Notes: generated by a model from the letters alone, not told the origin. A stretch of DNA of 64,000 nt from Methanoregula sp. PtaU1.Bin051 (GCA_002067895.1 MVRE01000003.1:124001-188000), one strand, 5' to 3'. Numbered from the stretch's first letter, positions 36,739 through 45,317 are shown. Program-made: numbers and translations.

Positions 36739-36754
36739 TTCAACAAAAGTTGAA
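36739..36754. promoter_or_regulatory. 16-bp palindrome, copy 3 (ArsR operator candidate)
   Basis: TTCAA-CAAAAG-TTGAA with perfect arms (extending to TTCAAC/GTTGAA), 29 bases before the second permease gene. It suggests that this gene has its own ArsR-regulated promoter. Confidence 0.65.
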
Positions 36755-36782
36755 ATGCTTGGCATGATGAGATGACCTGACC

Positions 36783-37853
36783 ATGACAGACCCAATAACC
36801 GGCTCCCTCCTGCTCGGCTGGACAACGCTGCTTGACTACCTCTCACAGCATGTCGTCACCTGCCTTGTCCCGGCGTTCTTCATTGCCGGAGCGATAGCCG
36901 CATTCATCAGGAAAGATGCAATCCTGAAGTACTTCAGCCCGGAAACGAAAAAGACGACTTCTTATGGGATTGCATCGGTATCGGGGACTGTCCTTGCGGT
37001 GTGCAGCTGCACGATCCTCCCGATGTTTGCCGGCATCCTCAAGAAAGGGAGCGGGCTTGGGCCGGCGATCACGTTCCTGTACGCGGGACCGGCGATCAAT
37101 ATCCTTGCCATCGTCTACACCGCAAAGGTGCTCGGGTTTGATCTCGGTATCGCGAGAGCCGTATCGGCAATCGTGCTCTCCATCGTGATCGGCCTGATCA
37201 TGATGAAACTGTTTCCGCAGCAGGATGAGGAGACATCAAAAACATTCGGGGCAGCCCGGAAAGCGGCGTTAGCTTGTGCGGATACCCGGCCAAAATGGGT
37301 CATCCCTGCATTCTTCATCTTCCTGATCGCAATTCTCCTGATCGGCACGTCCGCGCTCGATGTCTTTATCCGGCTCCTGCTCGTGTACTTCCTCTCGATG
37401 GCGGTTGCTTTCCTGCTGATTTACTACTTCACCCGCGATGAGGTGACCGACTGGGGATACGAGATCTGGGACCTGACCAAGAAGATCTTCCCCATCCTGG
37501 TCATCGGCACGTTCGCGCTTGGCGTCCTCGCGTTCTTCCTCCCCCCTGAGACGTTCAGGCCGTTCTTCGGTGATAACTCGCTCCTTGCAAATTTCCTGGC
37601 TGCGATTGTCGGTGCGATCCTCTACATGCCGACGCTCCTTGAAGTGCCGGTCATCGGGACAACCCTCGGGTACCTTTCGGGATCCATGGCAAAAGGCCCG
37701 GCGCTTGCCCTGCTCCTGACCGGCCCCAGCATCAGTCTGCCCAGCCTGCTCGTCATCTACCGGATCATTGGCGGGAAGAAGACTCTGGCCTATGCCGGAC
37801 TGGTTGTTGCCTTTTCGACAATGGCAGGATTCCTTTTCGGGAATATTTTCTGA
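36783..37853 (+). CDS. Second PF03773-type permease
   Basis: A 356-residue permease of the same family as its upstream neighbour but divergent from it. It has about eight helices and the conserved AVCSCTILPM segment, plus a polar linker (about residues 145-175). Two paralogous permeases next to each other suggest different substrates or a two-step system. Confidence 0.8.
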   Translation: MTDPITGSLLLGWTTLLDYLSQHVVTCLVPAFFIAGAIAAFIRKDAILKYFSPETKKTTSYGIASVSGTVLAVCSCTILPMFAGILKKGSGLGPAITFLYAGPAINILAIVYTAKVLGFDLGIARAVSAIVLSIVIGLIMMKLFPQQDEETSKTFGAARKAALACADTRPKWVIPAFFIFLIAILLIGTSALDVFIRLLLVYFLSMAVAFLLIYYFTRDEVTDWGYEIWDLTKKIFPILVIGTFALGVLAFFLPPETFRPFFGDNSLLANFLAAIVGAILYMPTLLEVPVIGTTLGYLSGSMAKGPALALLLTGPSISLPSLLVIYRIIGGKKTLAYAGLVVAFSTMAGFLFGNIF

Positions 37854-37865
37854 GGTGAAGATCGA

Positions 37866-38129
37866 ATGAGCGATGACAAACCGTGCTGTGCCGCTGATGC
37901 GCTCCGGCGCATCCGGCAGATCCCGATCAACGGGGTCATGACCGGCATTACCATGCTGGATGAGAGCATCGCCACAATCCGGCAACAGAGCCTTACCAGC
38001 GATAGTGAGATCCGCACGGCACTGATGAAGAAGATCAAGGTCTACAATTACGTCCCGCCGGGCGTGGAAGAGGCGTATGCGATGGCAATTATGGACGAAT
38101 ACCGGAAACAGGGTGCGAAGAAGAACTGA
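37866..38129 (+). CDS. Small Cys-containing protein of the permease operon
   Basis: An 87-residue soluble protein. It begins MSDDKPCCAADALRRI, with a vicinal Cys pair near the N-terminus, followed by helical sequence. It starts 12 bases after the permease stop, so it is probably in the same operon. I do not recognise the family; metalloid binding is only suggested by the CC pair. Confidence 0.6.
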   Translation: MSDDKPCCAADALRRIRQIPINGVMTGITMLDESIATIRQQSLTSDSEIRTALMKKIKVYNYVPPGVEEAYAMAIMDEYRKQGAKKN

Positions 38130-38254
38130 TGAATACCTCACTGGCAGGCCGGTCCCCGCCAACGCAATCCTTCAGGAGAACGTTACCGGGATCAGGACCT
38201 GTCACAGGGCGAGATTAAGGACAGTATCGGAACAAAAAACGGGAATTGGTTACC

Positions 38255-39034
38255 ATGAACGGAACATCACTCGGATTTATCGGCGGAGGACGGGGCGCCC
38301 TCATCCTCCTCTCGGCACTGGAGAAGAACGGATCGCTTCCATCGGATATTGTGGTCAGCGATATGAACGAGGCCCCTCTCGCGACCCTGAAGCAGCGTTT
38401 CCCATCTATCCATACAATCGCTGGCGGGAACGCACAAGCCGCCGGGCAGGACATGGTCTTTGTCGCCCTGCACCCCCCGGCAGCAGGAGAGGTTCTTAAG
38501 GGGATTGCCGGCGCGGTTCGCAGCGATGCGGTGGTCGTCTCGCTCATGCCAAAGATAACCGCAGCCCAGATATCCGGGATGCTCGGGGGATTTTCCCGCA
38601 TCGTGCGGATGATCCCCAATGCACCGGCCATCAGCGGCAACGGGTTCAACCCTGTCGTGTACCCGTCCGTACTTTCCGCTGAAGAAAAAGGCGCTCTCGG
38701 GCGGTTCTTTGCCGCATTCGGTGCATGCCCGGAAGTTGCGGAAGAACGGCTGGAGGCATATGCCGTCATCACCGCGATGGGGCCTACCTACCTGTGGTTC
38801 CAGCTTTACGAGCTCGAGACGCTGGCACGGTCGTTTGGCATGACGGAACAGGAAGCAGCGGATGCAGTCCGGTCGATGGTGCGGGGAGCCCTGGAGACGA
38901 TGACCCGGACAGGTCTCCCCCCGGAAAAGGTGATGGACCTTGTCCCGGTCAAGCCGTTGGGCGAGAACGAAACGGCAATCCTTGCAGCATACCGGGAGAA
39001 ACTGCCGGCACTGTATGCAAAACTGAAGAATTAA
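38255..39034 (+). CDS. ProC-like NAD(P)-binding oxidoreductase
   Basis: A 259-residue protein similar to pyrroline-5-carboxylate reductase. The N-terminal GFIGGGRGA Rossmann loop and the RMIPNAPA segment in the central region are clear. In the ars/hgc context it need not be a proline-biosynthesis enzyme. The ATG at 38255 is chosen over a TTG three codons earlier. Confidence 0.75.
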   Translation: MNGTSLGFIGGGRGALILLSALEKNGSLPSDIVVSDMNEAPLATLKQRFPSIHTIAGGNAQAAGQDMVFVALHPPAAGEVLKGIAGAVRSDAVVVSLMPKITAAQISGMLGGFSRIVRMIPNAPAISGNGFNPVVYPSVLSAEEKGALGRFFAAFGACPEVAEERLEAYAVITAMGPTYLWFQLYELETLARSFGMTEQEAADAVRSMVRGALETMTRTGLPPEKVMDLVPVKPLGENETAILAAYREKLPALYAKLKN

Positions 39035-39079
39035 GACGGCAATCCTTTAGCAACGAGTGGAACGAATTACTGGTGAACC

Positions 39080-39316
39080 ATGACAAAGATTGAAGTACTC
39101 GGGACCGGTTGTGCAAAATGCAAACGGCTGTTTGATAACGTGCAGGCAGCGGTCAAGGAACTCGGCATGACGGCTGAAGTCGTGAAAGTCGAAGATCTGG
39201 ATGCGATTGTCGAGGCAGGCGTCATGCTGACGCCGGCACTCTTCATCAATGGCGAACTGCGGGCCGAGGGCCGGGTCCCCTGCGTGGAAGAGATCATGAC
39301 GATGTTAAAGGAGTGA
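39080..39316 (+). CDS. Mini-thioredoxin (thioredoxin_3 family)
   Basis: A 78-residue protein with a CAKC active site (CxxC) at residues 11-14 and a cis-Pro TPAL segment. The small thioredoxin family is often linked to metalloid permeases, where it may deliver electrons or bind metal. It is next to the DGC gene, overlapping a GTG but followed by a better ATG start. Confidence 0.85.
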   Translation: MTKIEVLGTGCAKCKRLFDNVQAAVKELGMTAEVVKVEDLDAIVEAGVMLTPALFINGELRAEGRVPCVEEIMTMLKE

Positions 39317-39321
39317 AAAAT

Positions 39322-39786
39322 ATGGCAGAAACATTAACCTGTTCATGCGGACAGAACGAACCGAAACGGATCATCTTTCCCTGCGCCGGACAGGCAAACA
39401 CCGGGCAGCTGACCAACCTTGCAGCTATCCAGCTGACCGAGGAAGGGTATGGCAGCATCGCCTGCGCTTCGCTGCTCGCAATTGGCTCGGAAGGGCTGGT
39501 CAGGAGTGCAAAGAGTGTCGATGAAGTTCTCGTACTCGACGGCTGCCCGATGCTCTGCGCGAAGAAGATTGCGGAAGCACAGGGTGTTCCGGTCGGCCAG
39601 CACCTTGTGATGACGGAACTCGGGATTGTCAAAGGGCCCTCAAAAAACTACACGAATGACGATGTCGAAAAGATCGTATCGGCATGCTGGAAAGGCGAGG
39701 GCCGGACGAAAACAGCTGCACCTCCGGATAAGAAATCCGGCGGGAACAACAGCGGGTGCGGCTGCGGGTGCGGCGGGACCTGCTGA
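39322..39786 (+). CDS. DGC-domain (zinc-binding) protein 1
   Basis: A 154-residue protein of the DGC-domain family (PF08859), with the LDGCPMLCAKK motif, an early CAGQANTG segment and a Cys-rich C-terminus (CGCGCGGTC). I chose ATG 39322 because the GGAG at 39310-39313 is correctly spaced; the GTG at 39313 would overlap the preceding stop. First of three DGC paralogues in the island. Confidence 0.8.
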   Translation: MAETLTCSCGQNEPKRIIFPCAGQANTGQLTNLAAIQLTEEGYGSIACASLLAIGSEGLVRSAKSVDEVLVLDGCPMLCAKKIAEAQGVPVGQHLVMTELGIVKGPSKNYTNDDVEKIVSACWKGEGRTKTAAPPDKKSGGNNSGCGCGCGGTC

Positions 39787-39817
39787 TTTCCGATAGTGTA
39801 TAACGAGGCGACCTGAA

Positions 39818-40117
39818 ACGGCTGATGAAGACGAGATCCGGGCGTGGGCCGAGGATTACGCGCGGAAGAACGGCTGGATCCTGAATCCGGACAAAACGGT
39901 GCTGGATACCGTCATCCGGGGCCTCGCCCGCAACAGGAAGAAGTTCGGAGAGCGATATTGCCCGTGCCGGCTCCGGTCCGGCGATAAGGAAAAAGATCGG
40001 GTAATCATCTGCCCGTGCATCTATCATAAAGATGAGATTGCACAGGACGGTCACTGCCATTGCCACCTTTATTATCGGAAAGACACTGCGTTTGACGTAA
40101 GCGGGAAAGAAGAATGA
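39818..40117 (+). CDS. Ferredoxin-thioredoxin reductase catalytic-subunit-like protein with an ACG first codon
   Basis: A 99-residue protein with the FTR catalytic motifs CPC (48-50), CPC (65-67) and CHC (80-82), which hold a 4Fe-4S cluster and a disulfide that reduces thioredoxin. No ATG, GTG or TTG precedes the motif-bearing part in frame except GTG 39899, which would delete 27 conserved residues. Family proteins start with M followed by ADEDE-like sequence; here that codon is ACG at 39818, with GAGG eight or nine bases upstream. It follows the mini-thioredoxin and DGC genes, so it may reduce them. Confidence 0.75.
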   Translation, partial: TADEDEIRAWAEDYARKNGWILNPDKTVLDTVIRGLARNRKKFGERYCPCRLRSGDKEKDRVIICPCIYHKDEIAQDGHCHCHLYYRKDTAFDVSGKEE

Positions 40118-40457
40118 CCTTTGCACTTGTTACCTGTTCCGGCATCTCGAACACCGGCAAACTCACCACCCAGGCCGCGCTCACCCTGCTCCAGCGCAAA
40201 CCCGGGCAGTACGTCTGGATGCATGCCAGACAGTCCGCTGCGACACTGGAAACTGAAGTTATGGATGCTGACCGGGTGATCGTCCTTGACGGGTGTTCTG
40301 ACTGCTGTGCGAACAAGAAACTTGCTGCCTCTGGTATCGAACCTCACTGCCACATCATCGCAACGGGTCTTGGCATTAAGAAGAACGGGATGGCCGATTC
40401 CAGCACCACGAGATCGAGACAATGGTCCGTGCGGTCCTAAAAGAGGCTCCCCCATGA
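40114..40457 (+). CDS. DGC-domain protein 2, frameshifted near its end
   Basis: A DGC-domain protein beginning at 40114 with the LDGCSDCCANKK motif. The uninterrupted frame ends at 40440 as 108 residues, but the last part (from the IKKNGMAD segment) is alien to the family. Adding one T in the run at 40398-40399 restores an end reading DFQHHEIETMVRAVLKEAPP and a stop (40455-40457) that overlaps the next start codon. Either a lost base or a sequence error. It overlaps the FTR gene by four bases. Confidence 0.7.
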
Positions 40458-41857
40458 AAATTCCACGATACAAGCGGCTTGAGATCGAATGGAAACATTT
40501 TGCGGTCGGTGACGCGACCTGCGAGCGGTGCGGGAAGACCGGTGAAGCATTGAAAGGCGCTATAGATGAGCTCCGGCGCGAGTTTGCCCCCGCAGGAGTG
40601 AAGATCAACCTGACCGAGACGCTCCTTGACAAGACACGGATCGCGGAATCGAACGAGATCCGCATGAACGGCGTGCTCATTGAAGACCTTCTATCGGCTT
40701 CAGTTGCCACAACCGATTGTCCTTCCTGTGGTACGCTCGCCGGTGAGAGTACCTGCTGCCGGGCGATAGAGATTGGCAACGATCAGTACGAGGATATCCC
40801 GGTATGGGCGATCAGGAAAGCCGCATACCGGGCGCTCGGTGTTGCTCCTCCTGAACTGGAATCCGGGACCGGTATCCGCGAAACGATCCGCATAACGGAT
40901 AGCACGATCACCCCCGCCAACCGTCTCGACCACTTCCTCGCCCGCTGGGGCTGGGACCGTGACGGGCACCGGGTGGCGCCGGGCCTGTACCGGCTCGGGA
41001 ACCCGTCCCCGGAGTCGCCGGTCTTTGCCTCGGCCAACTACACGCTCTCCTTCGACGCGCTCCGGTCCGCGCTGAAAGGGACCGACGCGTGGATCATCGT
41101 GCTGGACACAAAAGGAATCAACGTCTGGTGCGCCGCAGGGAAAGGAATCTTCGGGACGGAGGAACTTATCCGGAGCATCCTGTCTGTCGGCCTCGATTCG
41201 GTCGTTTCCCACCGGAAGATCATCGTACCCCAGCTCGGGGCGCCGGGGATCTCGTGGCCGGAAGTAATGCGCAGATCGGGATTTAACGTCGAATACGGGC
41301 CGGTCCACGTTCGCGATCTGCCGGAGTACCTCAAAACCGGAAAAGCCACAGTAGAGATGCGGCGGGTGCAGTTCACCCTGAAAGACCGGCTCGTACTGGT
41401 TCCGATAGAACTGGTCCATGCAGCACTCCCGATGGTTGCGGTGGCTGCAATTCTCTGGTTCCTTGCCGGCCCTGTTGCTGCACTCGCGGCTGTATCTGTA
41501 GTCCTTGCCGGTACTGTGCTCTTTCCAGGACTGCTTCCCCTGATTCCGACAGCGGATCTCTCCACAAAAGGCTTCATCCTCGGGGGAGTCGTTGCCCTTC
41601 CATTTGCAGTCTCATTTGGTAACAACCCCGCACTCCCACTCTGGGCAAACGCTCTGGCTGCTGGATCGGCACTGCTCCTCATTCCCGCTGTGACGGCATA
41701 CCTTGCGCTCAACTTTACCGGAAGCACACCGTACACATCCCGGACCGGCGTGAGAAAAGAGATCTTCCGGTATGTCCCGGCCATGGCAGTAATGGCAGCA
41801 CTGGGGATTGTAGCCGGAATCGTTCTTGGGGTGAGCAGGCTTTTGGGGGTTATCTGA
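40454..41857 (+). CDS. hgcA: HgcA mercury-methylation corrinoid protein fused to an N-terminal DUF2703 domain
   Basis: A 467-residue protein. Residues 1-~130 match DUF2703 (CERCGKTGEALK and CPSCGTLAGESTCC are its Cys motifs). Residues ~150-320 are the corrinoid-binding domain, with the hallmark N223-VWCAAGK; C226 is the cap-helix cysteine that ligates cobalt in HgcA. Five transmembrane helices follow (~325-467), with the LNFTGSTPYTSRTG loop typical of HgcA. HgcA transfers a methyl group to Hg(II) together with HgcB, which follows directly with a one-base overlap. The usual HgcA is about 340 residues; the excess is the fused N-terminal domain. Confidence 0.92.
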   Translation: MKIPRYKRLEIEWKHFAVGDATCERCGKTGEALKGAIDELRREFAPAGVKINLTETLLDKTRIAESNEIRMNGVLIEDLLSASVATTDCPSCGTLAGESTCCRAIEIGNDQYEDIPVWAIRKAAYRALGVAPPELESGTGIRETIRITDSTITPANRLDHFLARWGWDRDGHRVAPGLYRLGNPSPESPVFASANYTLSFDALRSALKGTDAWIIVLDTKGINVWCAAGKGIFGTEELIRSILSVGLDSVVSHRKIIVPQLGAPGISWPEVMRRSGFNVEYGPVHVRDLPEYLKTGKATVEMRRVQFTLKDRLVLVPIELVHAALPMVAVAAILWFLAGPVAALAAVSVVLAGTVLFPGLLPLIPTADLSTKGFILGGVVALPFAVSFGNNPALPLWANALAAGSALLLIPAVTAYLALNFTGSTPYTSRTGVRKEIFRYVPAMAVMAALGIVAGIVLGVSRLLGVI

Positions 41858-42186
41858 TGTTCAATTCGTATAGGGAAAACACGCTCCGGTATTATCCCGA
41901 CCGGTGCATCAACTGCAAACGCTGCACGCAGGTCTGCCCCCACGGGGTCTTTGCTGAGGGGGGAGATTACGCGGAACTTGTCCGGCCTGAGGCCTGCATG
42001 GAGTGCGGCGCCTGTGCGCTGAACTGTCCCGTGCAGGCAATCGAAGTCCAGAGCGGTGTCGGATGCGCCTGGGCGATGATTTCCGCCGCACTGCGCGGAA
42101 AGGACATGGACGCGGAATGCAGCTGCGGCGGCGGGGACGGTTCGTGCTGCCAAACGCCAGGTGCCGGCACCCCCCGTCAAGAGTGA
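41857..42186 (+). CDS. hgcB: HgcB mercury-methylation ferredoxin
   Basis: A 109-residue ferredoxin-like protein with two 4Fe-4S motifs (CINCKRCTQVCP from C17 and CMECGACALNCP from C47), a conserved Cys at 70, and a C-terminal CC pair (C97, C98) that fits the mercury-binding end known from HgcB. It is proposed to reduce the corrinoid of HgcA. It shares one base with the hgcA stop. Confidence 0.95.
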   Translation: MFNSYRENTLRYYPDRCINCKRCTQVCPHGVFAEGGDYAELVRPEACMECGACALNCPVQAIEVQSGVGCAWAMISAALRGKDMDAECSCGGGDGSCCQTPGAGTPRQE

Positions 42187-42234
42187 TACGGAGGGAACAC
42201 ATGAATCGAATGAGAATACAATCTGAAAACGGGA

Positions 42235-42666
42235 ATGCGTATGACTGATGAATCTCAACCGGCACCCAATCGCCTCATTTTCTGCTGTTCAGGTGCGTCA
42301 AATGTTGGTGTCCTTTCCTTTCAGGCAGCGATCCGGTTAGCCCGTGAAGGGTTTGGCAATTTCTCATGTATCGCCGGCATTGGCAGCAGGAACATGCCGA
42401 TGATCCGTGCAACAAAAATGGCCGGGGAGCGTGTGGTCATTGACGGATGCCCGATCGGCTGTGGACGTAAGATCATGGATGCGAACCTGATCCCCATCGA
42501 CCGGTATGTTATTGTCACGGAACTGGGGATCGACAAGACCCATGATTTTGATGTCGACGATAGCGACATTGGGATCGTACTGGAAGCAGTGAAAAGGCCT
42601 CAGGAAGGCACACTTCCTGTCAAGAGGCCCAGGGAAAAACCTGTGAAAGGGAACGAGAGATCATGA
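42235..42666 (+). CDS. DGC-domain protein 3
   Basis: A 143-residue DGC-domain protein with the [11 protein letters not shown] motif and a lysine-rich tail. The alternative ATG at 42241 would shorten it by two residues. A strong GGAGGG lies at about 42190 and precedes a 15-codon open frame (42201-42248) that overlaps this start, possibly for translational coupling. Third DGC paralogue, sited between hgcAB and acr3. Confidence 0.8.
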   Translation: MRMTDESQPAPNRLIFCCSGASNVGVLSFQAAIRLAREGFGNFSCIAGIGSRNMPMIRATKMAGERVVIDGCPIGCGRKIMDANLIPIDRYVIVTELGIDKTHDFDVDDSDIGIVLEAVKRPQEGTLPVKRPREKPVKGNERS

Positions 42667-42736
42667 TGCGTATTGTTCGGATGAAAACAAAATTTTCTGT
42701 CTTAAAAGGCAGGAACTGATCTGGACTGATAGTACT

Positions 42737-43921
42737 ATGCCAGGTGAAACCTGCGTGACAAAAGAGCCCAAAGGGCTGGGATTCTTCGAGAAGTACCTGA
42801 CCGTCTGGGTACTCCTCTGCATCGGCCTTGGCATCCTGCTGGGGCGGTTTGCCCCGAAGTCGGCGACCTATCTTGATGGCCTCTCGATCTACATCGGCGA
42901 AGCGCCGGTGGTGTCAATCCCGATTGCCATCTGCCTGTTCTTCATGATGTATCCCATCATGGTCAAGATCGATTTTGCCGAGGTATTAAAAGCGGGAAAG
43001 AACCTCAAGCCTGTCAGCCTGACCCTGCTGGTCAACTGGGCGATCAAGCCGTTCACCATGTACGCCATATCGCTCTTTTTCCTCGGGACGCTCTTTTTAG
43101 CCTTCATCGGGCCGGATGCAGTCGACCTCGTGAAGATGCCGTTCGGGCTCGATCTCCCCGTCGGCGCGACGTACGGGGTCGGGACAGTCGTGATGGAAGG
43201 CGGGGTGAAGATGCTGGAAGTCCCGCTCTGGCGCAGCTACCTTGCCGGCTGCATCCTGCTCGGGATTGCGCCCTGCACCGCCATGGTGCTGGTCTGGGGG
43301 TATCTCGCGAAGGGCAATGACGGGCATACGCTCGTCATGGTGGCGATCAACTCACTCACCATGCTCTTCCTCTACGGCCCGCTGGGCGGTTTCCTGCTGG
43401 GAGTTGGCAGGCTCCCCGTACCGTGGGAGGCGCTCGCCCTCTCCATTGGGATCTATGTCGCACTGCCGCTGGCGGCAGGATACCTGTCGAGAATGGTGAT
43501 CATAAGGATAAAAGGTGAGGAATGGTTCAACACACGGTTCGTCCACTACTTAACCCCGGTCACTATTACGGCGCTCCTGGTAACCCTCGTGCTCCTCTTC
43601 AGCTTCAAGGGAGAAGTGATCCTGACACAGCCGCTCACCATCCTCTGGATAGCAATCCCGCTCTTTATCCAGACGATTCTTATCTTCACCATCGGGTATA
43701 TCGCCGCAAGAAAGATCAGCCTTACCTACGAAGATGCAGCCCCGTCGGCGATGATCGGGGCATCGAACCATTTCGAAGTGGCTATTGCAACTGCAACAAT
43801 CCTGTTCGGGCTCTCGTCGGGGGCGGCCCTTGCGACAGTGGTCGGCGTGCTGATCGAAGTGCCCACGATGCTCCTGCTGGTGAAGATCTGCCTGAGGACA
43901 AGAGGCTGGTTCACAACATGA
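42737..43921 (+). CDS. acr3: ACR3-family arsenite exporter
   Basis: A 394-residue, ten-helix permease of the ACR3 (ArsB-2) family, which extrudes arsenite driven by the proton gradient. A conserved Cys lies in the [10 protein letters not shown] helix, with [11 protein letters not shown] later on. Last gene of the island. A 20-codon frame (43918-43980) overlaps its stop but has no support as a gene. Confidence 0.92.
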   Translation: MPGETCVTKEPKGLGFFEKYLTVWVLLCIGLGILLGRFAPKSATYLDGLSIYIGEAPVVSIPIAICLFFMMYPIMVKIDFAEVLKAGKNLKPVSLTLLVNWAIKPFTMYAISLFFLGTLFLAFIGPDAVDLVKMPFGLDLPVGATYGVGTVVMEGGVKMLEVPLWRSYLAGCILLGIAPCTAMVLVWGYLAKGNDGHTLVMVAINSLTMLFLYGPLGGFLLGVGRLPVPWEALALSIGIYVALPLAAGYLSRMVIIRIKGEEWFNTRFVHYLTPVTITALLVTLVLLFSFKGEVILTQPLTILWIAIPLFIQTILIFTIGYIAARKISLTYEDAAPSAMIGASNHFEVAIATATILFGLSSGAALATVVGVLIEVPTMLLLVKICLRTRGWFTT

Positions 43922-44804
43922 GTGATATAGCGCCGGAGAGCCAAAGCCCGGATCTTTGGATAAGGAACGTTCAGTTATAGCATCATGCTTTCGAATGACA
44001 GCGAGAGTCTTGCGATGATAGAACGGATTTACCACCGGTTTGCCATCCTCACACGCTGTTGTTTGCTGACATGAGAGAGAATTTTTGGCCAGAAAAAAAC
44101 TTGGGTTGTCCCAAAAGCAGGAGTTATTTCAAAGGGACATGTTACCCTAAGAGTAATAGTGGGTGGAATACATGACAAAATCTGAAGATGCTCTGGCAGG
44201 TTTTTAAAGTGGATTTGGCTTCTCTTTAACTGGCTTCTTCGCATTTTCTGACAAACCGGGACTGGTTATCATGATTTCAAAGAAAAGCGGCTGCGGTTTT
44301 ATTGCTGGTATCTCAAAGACCGGCAATATCCGTTGAGCAATGTCCGGAGCGATCGTGGTGATCGGCCTGAAATAAGGAAAGACAAAGTTGGGGGATGACG
44401 CAGCGACTGAAAAGACACATGCGTTACCCAGATAAATTATCAAGGACTCTATGGGTTAGAACGGCTTGATAGGCTGCACGGAACTGCATGGATATAACCT
44501 AAAGCGACGCAGATGATTATGAAAAGCCATGCGAGAAGAAATTGTTTGTAACGACATGCCCGGAACTTGTGCGGGACGCAGCATAGGTTATTATGATGAT
44601 TTCGTGACTTGAAGCAGAATTGTTTGGATATAAAAAAGAGGATTTGTCAATTCATTGGTTCCATAACGGTCATGTATTCTCCGCTGTTATACTTCATTTT
44701 TCCTTCATGTGATTAGAATCACAATCTTTATTCAGTGCTTCTACCCATGCTCATACACCGAGCCGCCACTCTGTGGTATCTTGTAATACCGGAGATCTCC
44801 CTGC
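43922..44804. other. Non-coding stretch between acr3 and ehaB
   Basis: About 880 bases in which I find no convincing gene. A minus-strand frame at 44204-44443 has no ribosome binding site or recognisable sequence. Just before ehaB there is an imperfect palindrome (GGTAT at 44775 and ATACC at 44786) and a GGAGAT ribosome binding site at 44791-44796, correctly spaced from the start codon. Confidence 0.45.
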
Positions 44805-45317
44805 ATGCTCGAAGAACCGGTCCGTATTCTCATTGCCGCTGCGATCTGCTGGCTTAACTTCGTAACCGTGGATCTGATTTTTAAACTGCCTGAGAAGGGG
44901 GGAGTCATCGGTGCAACCGCGATCGCAGAGCAGGTGGAGGCAACCGGCGGGAACAAAAACGGCGGCTTCATGATGGGGAACATCGTCTCCTCACCGGACG
45001 CTTCGGCCGGGACGCTGCTTGCGGCCTGCGGCGTGTACTGCTCGGGGCTTTTCGGCGGGCTTTTTGCCGCGGTGCTGGTCTATATCGGGAACCGGATCTG
45101 CTATGATCCCGGGTACGCGGGCACGACCGGCTGCCTCACGGCGACACTCATCGTGTACGGAGCCGTCCAGTCGGGATGGTTTGCTGCCTCCGATTTCATC
45201 GCCGGGATGGTGATCGCCATCCTGACCATCCAGGGCATCTCTTCGATGTATGCCAGCAGGCTGATCGGGCGGCTCTGGCGGATCCGGAGCCGGTTTATCA
45301 GGGCGGGCAGGCCATGA
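44805..45317 (+). CDS. ehaB: Energy-converting hydrogenase A subunit EhaB
   Basis: A 170-residue membrane subunit, by position and profile EhaB, with about four helices. Eha is a membrane-bound [NiFe] hydrogenase that uses an ion gradient to drive ferredoxin reduction by H2. First gene of the run; no ehaA-like gene is found ahead of it. Confidence 0.75.
   Translation: MLEEPVRILIAAAICWLNFVTVDLIFKLPEKGGVIGATAIAEQVEATGGNKNGGFMMGNIVSSPDASAGTLLAACGVYCSGLFGGLFAAVLVYIGNRICYDPGYAGTTGCLTATLIVYGAVQSGWFAASDFIAGMVIAILTIQGISSMYASRLIGRLWRIRSRFIRAGRP

Noticed and set aside
43918-43980. 20-codon frame overlapping the acr3 stop
   Set aside because: Too short, without ribosome site or recognisable sequence.
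44204-44443. Minus-strand frame of 79 residues
   Set aside because: No ribosome binding site, no domain and unusual composition.
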